Shown: positions 56,410 to 64,000 of the stretch, one piece after another
Layout of the letters: every line of letters begins with the position of its first letter
Position numbering within the stretch: position 1 is the stretch's first letter
NCBI RefSeq assembly: GCF_001870675.1
Contig: NZ_MEHT01000045.1
Span: 274,998 to 338,997, forward strand
Direction: 5' to 3'
DNA: 64,000 nt
Source of the DNA: Roseinatronobacter thiooxidans
GTDB taxonomy: Bacteria; Pseudomonadota; Alphaproteobacteria; Rhodobacterales; Rhodobacteraceae
Notes under the pieces: generated by a model
The model's database searches: none
Seen by the model: the letters and a program-made list of their open reading frames with translations, nothing else
What the model was told of the DNA's origin: nothing
Position numbers and translations under genes: made by a program

Positions 56410-59373
56410 TCAACTCAGGGCGCTGTCACATCTGGCACAGGTGCCAGCATGGGCGTGACGGCCCACATCGGGGCTGATCTTCCAGCAGCGCTGGCATTTC
56501 TCGCCTTCGGCACGCTCAAAGATCACGCCGATGCCCTGCACTTCGGGCAGGCGAAACGCCTCTGCGGGAATCGGGTCTGCGGTCAGCGAGATGGCAGAGG
56601 TGATGCAGATATCGGCAAAATCCACCGATTTCAGCGCGGCCATGATGGCATCGTCACGCACATGCACCACGGGTGCCGCCTCTAGCGAGGCGCCGATCAC
56701 CTTGTCACGCCGCTGGATTTCCAGCGCCGCCGTCACCACACGCCGCGCCTGCCGCACGCCCGCCCATTTCTGTGCCAATGGCTCGTTCAGCCAATTGGCC
56801 GGCGTGTCGGGGAAATCCTGCAAATGCACCGAGGCATCTTCACCGGGGAAGCGCGACAGCCACACATCTTCCATCGTGAACACCAGCACGGGCGCAAGCC
56901 ATGTGGTCAGCCTGTGGAACAGAATGTCCAGCACCGTGCGCGCGGCGCGGCGGCGGGGGCTATCGGGCGCATCGCAATACAACGCGTCTTTGCGGATGTC
57001 GAAATAGAAGGCCGACAAATCCGTGGTCGCAAAGGTAAACAGCTTCTGGAACACGCCCTGAAAGTCATAAGCGGCATAGCCTTTGCGCACTTCTGTATCC
57101 AGTTCCGCCAGCCGGTGCAGAACCCATTGCTCCAACTCCGGCATATTGGCAGGGGCCACACGCTCGGCCTCGCCGAACCCATCCAGATTGCCCAGCATGA
57201 AACGCATGGTGTTGCGCAAGCGGCGGTAGCTGTCAGCCACCCCTTTCAGGATTTCTTTGCCGATGCGCAGATCGACTGTGTAATCCGACTGCGCAACCCA
57301 TAGCCGCAGAATATCCGCGCCATATTCGTCTATCACCTCTTGCGGGGCGACAGTGTTGCCAAGGGACTTGGACATTTTCATGCCCTTCTCGTCCAGCGTG
57401 AACCCATGCGTCAGCACCCCGTGATAGGGCGCGCGCCCCTTGGTGGCGCAGGCTTGCAGCATGGATGAATGGAACCAGCCCCGATGCTGGTCAGTCCCTT
57501 CAAGGTACAGGTCCGCAATCCCGTCCGGCGCGCCATCTTCACGGTCACGCAGCACGAAAGCATGGGTGGACCCGCTATCGAACCAGACATCCAGAATGTC
57601 AAAAATCTGCGCGTAAGCGTCGGGGTCATGCAGGTTTTCAAGGATGCGTTCCTTGAATCCTTGCACATACCAAACATCCGCGCCCTCAGCCTCGAAGGCG
57701 GCGACAATGCGCTGGTTCACCTTCGGGTCGCGCAACAAAAAGTCGGGGTCCGTGGGCTTTGCGCCCTTTTTGACAAAGCATGTCAGCGGTACGCCCCAAG
57801 CGCGCTGGCGCGACAGAACCCAGTCGGGGCGCGCTTCGATCATCGAATACAGGCGGTTGCGGCCCGTTTGCGGCGTCCATTTTACCAGCCGGTCGATGGA
57901 TTCCAGCGCGCGCGCGCGGATGGTGTCGCCATGCGTGCCCATGCCATCTTCCAGCGGCTTGTCGATTGCTGCGAACCATTGCGGTGTGTTGCGATAGATC
58001 AGCGGCGCTTTGGACCGCCAGCTATGGGGGTAGGAATGGCGCAGCTTGCCCTTGGCAAACAACGCACCCGCATAGGCCAGCTGCTTGATGACGGCCACAT
58101 TCGCGCCGCCTTCCTTGCCATCGGGCTTGATGATGACCTCACCCCCGAAAAGCGGCAGATCGGCGCGGTAGCTGCCATCTTCCAGCACATTATACGTCAT
58201 CGGCAGGCCATGCTTCAGCCCGATCTGGTAGTCGTCATCGCCGTGGCTGGGGGCCGTGTGGACAAAGCCTGTGCCTGCCTCATCGGTGACATGGTCACCG
58301 GGCAGCATGGGCACGTCGAAATCCCATTCGCCATTGGCGCCGTCCACACCCCTGAAGGGGTGCGCAAGCGTCAGGGCGGCCAACTCATCGGCGCTGACGG
58401 TGCGCAGGCGGGTGGCGCTGACCTTGGCGGCGGATAGCGCGCTTTGGGCCAAGGCATCCGCCAAAATGACCTTCGCGCCCAGTTCTTCCTTTGCGCCCTC
58501 CAGAAGTTCGGACACTTCATACAAGCCGTAGTCGATTTCAGGGCCAAAACACACAGCGCGGTTTTGAGGAATGGTCCAAGGAGTTGTAGTCCAAATCACG
58601 ACTGAAGATGCCAGTAATTCACGCTCGGCTAACTTAACCCCATCAGAACCAAATTCATCAGCGAGTTTCTTATCGCCAACAAACTGACCCTTCCAGTAAA
58701 GAGCTACAACCTCAAACTTCACCCAAACCGTATGCGACGTATGTTCGTGATACTCGACCTCCGCCTCCGCTAGCGCGGTCTTTTCCACCGGCGACCACAT
58801 GACGGGTTTCGAGCCCTGATAAAGCGCGCCGTTCATCACAAGTTTCATGAACTCATCCGCGATCACCGCTTCGGCGTGGTAATCCATTGTCAGGTAGGGC
58901 TTGTCCCATTTGCCGGTGATCCCAAGGCGCTTGAATTCCTCGCGCTGGATGTCGATCCAGCCTTCGGCGAAGCGGCGGCATTCCTGACGGAAATCGACGA
59001 TATCGACCTTGTCCTTGTCCAGCCCTGCCGCGCGGTATTTCTCTTCGATCTTCCATTCAATCGGCAGGCCGTGGCAATCCCAGCCCGGCACATAGCGCGC
59101 ATCACGCCCCAGCATCTGCTGGCTGCGCACGATAAAATCTTTCAGCACCTTGTTCAGCGCGTGGCCGATATGCAGGTGGCCATTGGCATAGGGCGGGCCG
59201 TCATGCAGCACGAAGGGCTTGCGATCCGCAGCCGTGCGCCGCAGCCCGTCATAAATGCCAAGCCGTTCCCAGCGCGCCAGCCATTCCGGCTCTCGGGCGG
59301 GCAGGCCCGCGCGCATGGGGAAATCTGTCTGTGGCAGGGACAGGGTATCTTTATAGTCAGGGGTCTGTGTCAT
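56410..59373 (-). CDS. ileS: Isoleucyl-tRNA synthetase
   Basis: A 987-residue class I synthetase with HIGH at 68-71 (ANGHLHIGHALNK) and KMSKS at 666-670 (GMKMSKSLGNTV). The CP1 editing domain includes VVIWTTTPWTIPQNRAV. The C-terminal Zn finger is CQRCWKISPDVG, CARCDSALS. It charges tRNA-Ile. A 180-base tract (58561-58740) inside the editing domain is markedly AT-richer and uses codons rare in the rest of the gene. A 12-base hairpin lies 50 bases upstream of the ATG. Confidence 0.97.
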   Translation of the reverse strand: MTQTPDYKDTLSLPQTDFPMRAGLPAREPEWLARWERLGIYDGLRRTAADRKPFVLHDGPPYANGHLHIGHALNKVLKDFIVRSQQMLGRDARYVPGWDCHGLPIEWKIEEKYRAAGLDKDKVDIVDFRQECRRFAEGWIDIQREEFKRLGITGKWDKPYLTMDYHAEAVIADEFMKLVMNGALYQGSKPVMWSPVEKTALAEAEVEYHEHTSHTVWVKFEVVALYWKGQFVGDKKLADEFGSDGVKLAERELLASSVVIWTTTPWTIPQNRAVCFGPEIDYGLYEVSELLEGAKEELGAKVILADALAQSALSAAKVSATRLRTVSADELAALTLAHPFRGVDGANGEWDFDVPMLPGDHVTDEAGTGFVHTAPSHGDDDYQIGLKHGLPMTYNVLEDGSYRADLPLFGGEVIIKPDGKEGGANVAVIKQLAYAGALFAKGKLRHSYPHSWRSKAPLIYRNTPQWFAAIDKPLEDGMGTHGDTIRARALESIDRLVKWTPQTGRNRLYSMIEARPDWVLSRQRAWGVPLTCFVKKGAKPTDPDFLLRDPKVNQRIVAAFEAEGADVWYVQGFKERILENLHDPDAYAQIFDILDVWFDSGSTHAFVLRDREDGAPDGIADLYLEGTDQHRGWFHSSMLQACATKGRAPYHGVLTHGFTLDEKGMKMSKSLGNTVAPQEVIDEYGADILRLWVAQSDYTVDLRIGKEILKGVADSYRRLRNTMRFMLGNLDGFGEAERVAPANMPELEQWVLHRLAELDTEVRKGYAAYDFQGVFQKLFTFATTDLSAFYFDIRKDALYCDAPDSPRRRAARTVLDILFHRLTTWLAPVLVFTMEDVWLSRFPGEDASVHLQDFPDTPANWLNEPLAQKWAGVRQARRVVTAALEIQRRDKVIGASLEAAPVVHVRDDAIMAALKSVDFADICITSAISLTADPIPAEAFRLPEVQGIGVIFERAEGEKCQRCWKISPDVGRHAHAGTCARCDSALS
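58561..58740. other. Low-GC tract within ileS
   Basis: By count this 180-base block has 82 G/C (about 46 percent), while the surrounding ileS sequence is clearly above 60 percent. It encodes roughly residues 212-271, including KGQFVGDKKLADEFGSDGVK and the start of the conserved VVIWTTTPWTIP motif. TTA, ACT, ACA and TCA codons occur here but seldom nearby. It looks like a recombination tract from a lower-GC donor. Confidence 0.7.
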
Positions 59374-59422
59374 GGTCAGCTACTTTCGCGAAGATCAGGG
59401 AATGGCCAAGCGCCAAAGCGGT

Positions 59423-59453
59423 CCCGGCACTCTGGGCGCGTCAGAGTGCCGGG
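59423..59453. promoter_or_regulatory. Perfect hairpin in the ileS leader
   Basis: CCCGGCACTCTG (59423-59434) and CAGAGTGCCGGG (59442-59453) form a perfect 12-base stem with a 7-base loop. It lies 50 bases before the ileS ATG and about 166 bases after dapD in the leftward direction. There is no T run, so a simple terminator is unlikely. A role in dapD 3'-end formation or ileS control is possible. Confidence 0.45.
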
Positions 59454-59618
59454 AAACTAATTCGCTGAATGATCCGCATACCAGACATGTGACGCGTTAT
59501 AGGAGCCATGACAAAAAGGGTCCAGAGGGGGTGTGGAAGCACAAGGGTTCAGACCGAAACTGTTGCAATGGCACGGGCGCAGTCTATGCAGACCGCGCCT
59601 GTGCCATCTCAAAACCGA

Positions 59619-60449
59619 TCAGTCGCGCAGCAACTCGTTGATGCCGGTTTTCGAGCGGGTCTGCGCATCCACACGCTTGACGATCACAGCGCAATACAGG
59701 TTGATGCCATTTTTCGACGGCATGGACCCTGCCACGACCACGGAATAGGGCGGCACCTCGCCATATGTCACAGCGCCGGTTTCGCGGTCTACGATCTTGG
59801 TGGATTTGCCAATGAAAACTCCCATCCCCAAGACCGAGCCTTCGCGGATAATGCACCCCTCAACCACTTCCGAGCGCGCGCCGATAAAACAGTTGTCCTC
59901 GATGATGGTAGGGCCAGCCTGCATCGGTTCCAACACGCCACCGATGCCGACACCGCCCGACAGATGCACATTCTCGCCAATCTGCGCGCAAGACCCGACT
60001 GTGGCCCAAGTATCGACCATTGTGCCGCGCCCGACATGGGCACCAAGGTTCACGAAAGAGGGCATCAGCACCACGCCGGGCGCGATATAGGCAGATTTGC
60101 GCACCACGCAATTTGGCACGGCGCGAAAGCCTGCGGCTTTCCACTGTGCCGCGTCCCAGCCCTTGAACTTGCTGTCAACCTTGTCCCACCAGCCGCTGCC
60201 CTGCGGGCCGCCCTCATGCGGTTCCATATCTTTGATGCGAAAGCCCAGAAGCACGGCCTTTTTTGCCCATTGGTTCACATGCCAATCACCTGCATCGCTG
60301 CGCACAGCCACGCGCAAGGCACCTGAATCCAGCGCCTCCAGCGTGGCCTCAATGGCGTCACGCGCGGGGCCTGTGGTGGACGGGCTGATTGTGTCGCGCG
60401 CATCCCATGCGGCTTCGATGGCGGTTTCCAATGCGGCGGTGTCAGTCAT
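59619..60449 (-). CDS. dapD: Tetrahydrodipicolinate N-succinyltransferase
   Basis: A 276-residue trimeric left-handed beta-helix enzyme in lysine and diaminopimelate synthesis. It has the N-terminal helical domain with [20 protein letters not shown]. Hexapeptide repeats follow ([40 protein letters not shown]). The C-terminus has [18 protein letters not shown]. The ATG at 60449 has GGAG six bases upstream; an in-frame ATG at 60473 is possible. It is divergent from the LOG gene. Confidence 0.96.
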   Translation of the reverse strand: MTDTAALETAIEAAWDARDTISPSTTGPARDAIEATLEALDSGALRVAVRSDAGDWHVNQWAKKAVLLGFRIKDMEPHEGGPQGSGWWDKVDSKFKGWDAAQWKAAGFRAVPNCVVRKSAYIAPGVVLMPSFVNLGAHVGRGTMVDTWATVGSCAQIGENVHLSGGVGIGGVLEPMQAGPTIIEDNCFIGARSEVVEGCIIREGSVLGMGVFIGKSTKIVDRETGAVTYGEVPPYSVVVAGSMPSKNGINLYCAVIVKRVDAQTRSKTGINELLRD

Positions 60450-60539
60450 TGCAGGCTCCGTGGGTATGGTCATCTGTTGACCCTCGCTATAGCGTTGCGC
60501 AGACCAAACCGCAATTGGCCCAGACCACCGGAGGCTTTT

Positions 60540-61358
60540 TTGACAGATCAGACCAAGACCCGCCCCTTTCCCGATGCTGAAGAAGACATGCGCCATTGGG
60601 ACGAGGCGCCCGACACCCCCCAAACGCGCCACCCCGCCTACCGGCTGGCCTTTGCCGATAGCGACTTCATGCTGCGCGACGAATTGCGCCCTGTGCGGCT
60701 GCAACTTGAATTGCTCAAGCCCGAATTGTTGATGAATGAACGCGGCATTCAATCGACCATCGTCATGTTCGGCGGCGCGCGCATTCCCAGACCAGAAGAT
60801 GCCGAAGGCGCGAAAACCAGAACACTGGCCGAACTGTCAAAATTCTACGATGTCGCGCGGGAATTCGCACGGCTGATGACATTGCGATCCGTGCAAAGCT
60901 ATGGGCGCGAGGATGTCATTGTCACCGGCGGCGGGCCGGGCGTGATGGAAGCGGGAAATCGCGGCGCGCAAGAGGCGGGCGGCGTGTCCATCGGCCTGAA
61001 TATCGTGTTGCCGCATGAACAGGCCCCCAACAGCTATGTCACGCCAGAACTGTCCTTCAACTTCCATTACTTCGCCATCCGCAAAATGCATTTCCTGATG
61101 CGCGCCAAGGCGATTACTGTCTTTCCCGGCGGGTTTGGCACGCTGGATGAAATGTTTGAAACCTTGACGCTGATCCAGACCGACCGGATGCACAAGATGC
61201 CCTTCATCCTGTTCGGCCGCGACTTCTGGACCCGCATTATCAATTGGGACGCTTTGGCAGAAGCAGGCACAATCGCGCGCGAAGATCTGGATCTGTTCCA
61301 TTTCGCCGAAACCGCGCAAGAGGCGATTGCAATTATCGACGGGTTCGAGGCCGCGTAG
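60540..61358 (+). CDS. LOG-family (lonely guy) nucleotide phosphoribohydrolase
   Basis: A 272-residue Rossmann-fold protein. The signature [14 protein letters not shown] (130-143) and PGGFGTLDE (196-204) identify the LOG/TIGR00730 family. Members cleave nucleoside monophosphates, including cytokinin ribotides, to the base and ribose phosphate. The long N-terminus (about 70 residues) is typical of the larger bacterial LOGs. The start is a TTG with GGAGG at 60530-60534 five bases upstream; no ATG fits before the homology. Confidence 0.88.
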   Translation: MTDQTKTRPFPDAEEDMRHWDEAPDTPQTRHPAYRLAFADSDFMLRDELRPVRLQLELLKPELLMNERGIQSTIVMFGGARIPRPEDAEGAKTRTLAELSKFYDVAREFARLMTLRSVQSYGREDVIVTGGGPGVMEAGNRGAQEAGGVSIGLNIVLPHEQAPNSYVTPELSFNFHYFAIRKMHFLMRAKAITVFPGGFGTLDEMFETLTLIQTDRMHKMPFILFGRDFWTRIINWDALAEAGTIAREDLDLFHFAETAQEAIAIIDGFEAA

Positions 61359-61541
61359 CCTCTGGCCCGCCAATACAGGCACACAGGCTTCAAAACCCGC
61401 GCAGTGGCGGCAGCGTATCTTTCGCACAGTGCGACACCGCCCTTGCGGGCGACCGGCCCAAAAAATGTCTAATGCGAAAGCCTTTTTTCAGTTTTTAGAC
61501 CTTTACTCAGGCAGAATTTCCCCCTAAACGCTGCGTCCAAG

Positions 61542-61617
61542 GCCCCTATAGCTCAGCTGGTAGAGCAACTGATTTGTAATCAGTAGGTCCGCGGTTCGAG
61601 TCCGTGTGGGGGCACCA
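61542..61617 (+). tRNA. tRNA-Thr (anticodon TGT)
   Basis: A 76-nt cloverleaf including encoded CCA. The acceptor GCCCCTA pairs with TGGGGGC. The D arm has AGCTCAGCTGGTAGAGC. The anticodon stem is CTGAT with loop TTTGTAA (TGT, threonine). The T arm has GGTTCGAGTCC. The upstream 180 bases contain no gene. Confidence 0.95.
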
Positions 61618-61794
61618 TTTTAAATATCTGTATCGAAACCAGCGCATTGCGTGTGCTGTTTCATGTTGCGCGGGATGTGCCCAGCATGCATCTTGCATGT
61701 GGCGACAGGCTCTAGGACCGGCGCAAGAGGTACAACCACTTGCCTGAGTTGAAGATGTGTTCCAGCCTTCTGCCTGTAGTGAGAAAGCCTTGCC

Positions 61795-62682
61795 GTGATA
61801 CGCCGCCTCGAACCTGACCTGCATGTGATCTGCGCGCCCAACCCTTCGCCCATGACAGGGGACGGGACAAATACATATATCCTTGGGCATAAGGACCTTT
61901 GCGTGATCGACCCCGGCCCGGATGATGACTCGCACCTGTCCTGTCTGCTTGACCATGTACAGAGCCACGGGAGTTTGCGGATGATTCTGGTCACCCATTC
62001 CCATCTGGACCATTCGCCTCTGGCACGAAAACTGGCAGAGCAGACAGGCGCCGCGATCCTTGCCTTTGGCGACAGTTTGGCAGGACGCTCTCGACAGATG
62101 GAGGTTTTGGCACGAAGCGGCCTTGCAGGCGGGGGCGAAGGCGTGGATGCCACATTCCGCCCGGACCGGACACTGGGCGATGGCAGCTCAATCCCTCTGG
62201 CGCAGGAGCAGATTCGCGCAATCTGGACACCGGGTCATTTCGGGAATCACCTGTGCTTTGCATGGCGCGGAGCCATTTTCAGTGGCGATCACGTCATGGG
62301 CTGGTCGAGCACATTCGTCTCCCCCCCGGATGGCGATTTGGGCGCATATATGCGCTCTCTCGACAAGTTGGCGGCGCAAACGCCCCGGCGGCTCTATCCC
62401 GGCCATGGCGCACCGGTGGATGATCCGGATGCACGAATCGCAGAGTTGCGCAGCCACCGCTTGATGCGCGAACATGCGATTCTGTCCGAATTGACACAGG
62501 GTGCACACACAATCCCGCAACTGGTGGCCAAGATTTACACCGAAATCCCCGATACCCTGCACCACGCGGCGGGCCGAAATGTCTATGCCCATCTGCTGGA
62601 TTTGCACCAACGCGGGCTGGTGAAAAGCCACCCCACCCCCTGCCCCGATGCGGTTTTTATGCTTGCCGAAAACGGATGTTAA
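61795..62682 (+). CDS. MBL-fold metallo-hydrolase
   Basis: A 295-residue metallo-beta-lactamase-fold hydrolase. It has MTGDGTNTYILG, the metal motif THSHLDHSPL (HxHxDH), the TPGHFGNHLCF His and the SGDHVMGW Asp. LYPGHGAPVDDPDARI carries the last His. A C-terminal winged-helix-like LACTB2 extension follows (TIPQLVAKIYTEIPDTLH, HLLDLHQRGLVK). LACTB2-type relatives are nucleases or thioester hydrolases; the substrate is unknown. The start is GTG at 61795. Confidence 0.9.
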   Translation: MIRRLEPDLHVICAPNPSPMTGDGTNTYILGHKDLCVIDPGPDDDSHLSCLLDHVQSHGSLRMILVTHSHLDHSPLARKLAEQTGAAILAFGDSLAGRSRQMEVLARSGLAGGGEGVDATFRPDRTLGDGSSIPLAQEQIRAIWTPGHFGNHLCFAWRGAIFSGDHVMGWSSTFVSPPDGDLGAYMRSLDKLAAQTPRRLYPGHGAPVDDPDARIAELRSHRLMREHAILSELTQGAHTIPQLVAKIYTEIPDTLHHAAGRNVYAHLLDLHQRGLVKSHPTPCPDAVFMLAENGC

Positions 62683-62700
62683 AATGATGTCAAATCGCTC

Positions 62701-62729
62701 TGGACGCGCCAATCAACAGTTGTTATAGC
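62701..62729 (+). promoter_or_regulatory. Predicted tRNA-Asn promoter
   Basis: TGGACG (62701-62706), a 17-base spacer and TATAGC (62724-62729), four of six matches to each sigma-70 box. Transcription would begin near 62736, just before the tRNA at 62740. Confidence 0.45.
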
Positions 62730-62739
62730 GCATCCATGG

Positions 62740-62814
62740 TCCGGCGTAGCTCAGCGGTAGAGCAGTTGACTGTTAATCAATTGGTCGTAGGTTCGATCCC
62801 TACCGCCGGAGCCA
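62740..62814 (+). tRNA. tRNA-Asn (anticodon GTT)
   Basis: A 75-nt cloverleaf with encoded CCA. The acceptor TCCGGCG pairs with CGCCGGA. The anticodon stem-loop TTGACTGTTAATCAA carries GTT (asparagine). The T arm has GGTTCGATCCC. The integrase gene begins 121 bases later, so the 3' half is a likely attachment site. Confidence 0.95.
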
Positions 62815-62865
62815 ATCTTCCCATAAGTGTATGATATCAGTGACTTTCCCCTTCGGGGGTCCGTT

Positions 62866-62889
62866 ACTGTGACACCAGACTGTGACACC
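62866..62889 (+). repeat. Direct repeat upstream of the integrase
   Basis: ACTGTGACACC occurs at 62866-62876 and again at 62879-62889, a 13-base period. Such pairs near a recombinase gene can be arm-type integrase or excisionase sites. A CCCC/GGGG mini-hairpin lies just before them (about 62848-62858). Confidence 0.5.
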
Positions 62890-62935
62890 GCTGCGGCGGT
62901 ATCTAGCGCGTCGGTCTCCTATTGGGAGCCCGAAG

Positions 62936-64000
62936 ATGACTGCTCTTCCTCACCTGACCCGCCGCGACGGTGTCTACTACTGGAGACGTAAGGTCCGCCC
63001 GCTATCCACAATTATCTGCGACATTCGGGTGTCCTTGCGCACCACAGACCGGGTTCGTGCTGCTATATTGTCCCGTGTGTTAAGCGCGGAGAGCGAGCCG
63101 ATCATGGCAGCCCTGGAACAGAGCCGGATAACCTTGGCGGAAGCCCGGCAGTATTTGCGGCACGTGGTCAAGAGCCACGTGACGGTGGATCACGATCTCC
63201 GAAGGGATCTGCGCTTCATATACGGAAAGCCGCCTTGCGAAATCGAACGGCAGATTGTCTCCGGGATCAACGATGCGTGGGACATTCTGGCGGAACAAGG
63301 GATCGGCGCAACGATTTCGGAACGGGTCGAGCAAGAGATGATAGCCGCAGGCCGCACGCGTGCCGAGGTAGGCATGCTCCGGCTGATCCTCGATTCCCAC
63401 TTCGGGCCCCTCTTGCGGAGTCATGTCGGCGCAGCTCGCCGTGCCGCGGCATTTGAAGAGGTGAACGGTCGTCGGATCAACGGACCTCGTGAAGAGGCCC
63501 AGCTGCTCGAACTTCACATTGAGGGAATGCGCGCCGCCAGGGCTGTGGCGGCGACACCGCCCGCCCGGGCACTGGCGGCCGAAGTGATGAGCCAGTTCGG
63601 CCCGGCCCGGATTGCATTTTCCTGCGATGTAGAGCGGCCAGACACCCAGACGCCGGAAATTTCTGCCGTGTTCGCACCCACGACCGCTGCACCACCCATC
63701 GCGGCGGCCACCCCGGTTGAGGTCCAACCGACAGAACCCGCGGGGTCTGATCTTGATCCGTCCATCACCGCGGTCATTGACCGGATGATCGAATTCAAGC
63801 GACACGCCGATGAAGGCCTGGAGGACAAGACAGCGCGTCAGTACCAGGCTTTCGGCACGCTCCTCCAACGGATCATCGGAAAAACAGATATCAGGTCCCT
63901 CCTGCAATCGGATCTGGTGAAATTCAGGGCGACCTTGCTGAAGTTACCGAAATCGTTCGGAAAATCTCCCGCTGACCATACTGAACTGATGCGGTGGATG
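62936..64000 (+). CDS. int: Tyrosine-recombinase integrase, N-terminal 355 residues
   Basis: The frame is open from the ATG at 62936 to the last base, so the C-terminal catalytic domain is outside. The N-terminus LTRRDGVYYWRRKVRPLSTI and DIRVSLRTTDRVRAA resembles the DUF6538 N-domain of phage-type integrases. A long variable middle (about 60-270) includes a Pro/Ala/Thr-rich linker. Near 285-340 a core-binding domain begins (VIDRMIEFKRHADEGLEDKT, LLQSDLVKFRATLLKLP). Catalytic residues cannot be checked. Its place after tRNA-Asn supports the assignment. Confidence 0.8.
   Translation, partial: MTALPHLTRRDGVYYWRRKVRPLSTIICDIRVSLRTTDRVRAAILSRVLSAESEPIMAALEQSRITLAEARQYLRHVVKSHVTVDHDLRRDLRFIYGKPPCEIERQIVSGINDAWDILAEQGIGATISERVEQEMIAAGRTRAEVGMLRLILDSHFGPLLRSHVGAARRAAAFEEVNGRRINGPREEAQLLELHIEGMRAARAVAATPPARALAAEVMSQFGPARIAFSCDVERPDTQTPEISAVFAPTTAAPPIAAATPVEVQPTEPAGSDLDPSITAVIDRMIEFKRHADEGLEDKTARQYQAFGTLLQRIIGKTDIRSLLQSDLVKFRATLLKLPKSFGKSPADHTELMRWM

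Larger units (their letters stand above)
62784..64000 (+). mobile_element. Left end of an integrative element at tRNA-Asn
   Basis: A tyrosine-recombinase integrase gene begins 121 bases after the 3' end of tRNA-Asn and points away from it, the usual layout of tRNA-inserted islands and prophages. The attL core should lie in the tRNA T arm and acceptor (about 62784-62814). The right end and the cargo are outside the window. The bases between have lower GC and unrelated codon style compared with the chromosome to the left. Confidence 0.7.

Noticed and set aside
59374..59618. T-box-like leader for ileS
   Set aside because: Only a single hairpin is visible, without specifier loop or antiterminator T-box sequence, and T-boxes are not expected in this group.

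Overview
The window comes from a GC-rich alphaproteobacterium, almost certainly a member of the Rhodobacterales/Rhodobacteraceae. The basis is the gene content and order: a Tad pilus locus of the roseobacter type, DUF484-xerC, phosphatidylcholine synthase, a pyrB/pyrC'/plsY block, an Fe-S (6-4) photolyase, LOG next to dapD, and strongly GC-biased codons. The genus cannot be fixed from the sequence alone. The DNA is ordinary chromosome for most of its length, and its right end enters a mobile element.

Layout. 1-1.2 kb: the end of a CoA-transferase subunit B gene and a lytic transglycosylase. 1.5-13.4 kb: a Tad/Flp type IVc pilus locus (flp, cpaB, cpaC, an OmpA-like lipoprotein, cpaE/tadZ, cpaF/tadA, tadB, tadC, two TPR lipoproteins, prepilin peptidase cpaA/tadV). 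It ends with a same-strand AAA+ ATPase of unknown role. Minor pilins and TadG are not here. 13.4-23.5 kb: an Lrp-type regulator divergent from trxB, a Nudix hydrolase, a secreted lipase-like hydrolase, ruvCAB, a DUF1127 protein, prmA, msrA and priA. 23.5-35.8 kb: fsa, DUF484-xerC, pcs, 3-hydroxybutyryl-CoA dehydrogenase, mtgA, a GST, queG, zapE, sseA, GNAT, an aromatic aminotransferase and xseA. 35.8-40 kb: purD, then a scarred region. A tandem duplication of the purD end and of the 3' part of a small secreted-protein gene flanks a VOC-YjbR gene pair that looks inserted. An AlkB-type monooxygenase follows. 40-52.6 kb: ftsY, yqgE, an orphan DsbD-like periplasmic domain, an RND efflux pair, moaB, a uracil-DNA glycosylase, and the pyrB / PH-domain membrane protein / pyrC' / plsY operon. 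52.7-61.4 kb: hisC, photolyase and SDR, DUF2798, ileS, dapD and LOG. 61.5-64 kb: tRNA-Thr, an MBL-fold hydrolase, tRNA-Asn, and directly after it a tyrosine-recombinase integrase that runs off the window. This is the left border of an integrative element.

Functional links. The Tad genes form a complete core secretion machine: peptidase, ATPase, two platform proteins, secretin and its partner, and localisation ATPase. An intrinsic terminator after the OmpA-like gene splits them into at least two transcription units. The pyrC-like gene has lost its metal ligands and probably acts as a structural partner of PyrB. The points most worth a second look are the Tad-linked AAA+ ATPase, the duplication/insertion scar at 37-38.7 kb, a low-GC tract inside ileS, the PH-domain protein between pyrB and pyrC', the unusual AlkB with its coupled secreted protein, and the tRNA-Asn integrase border.
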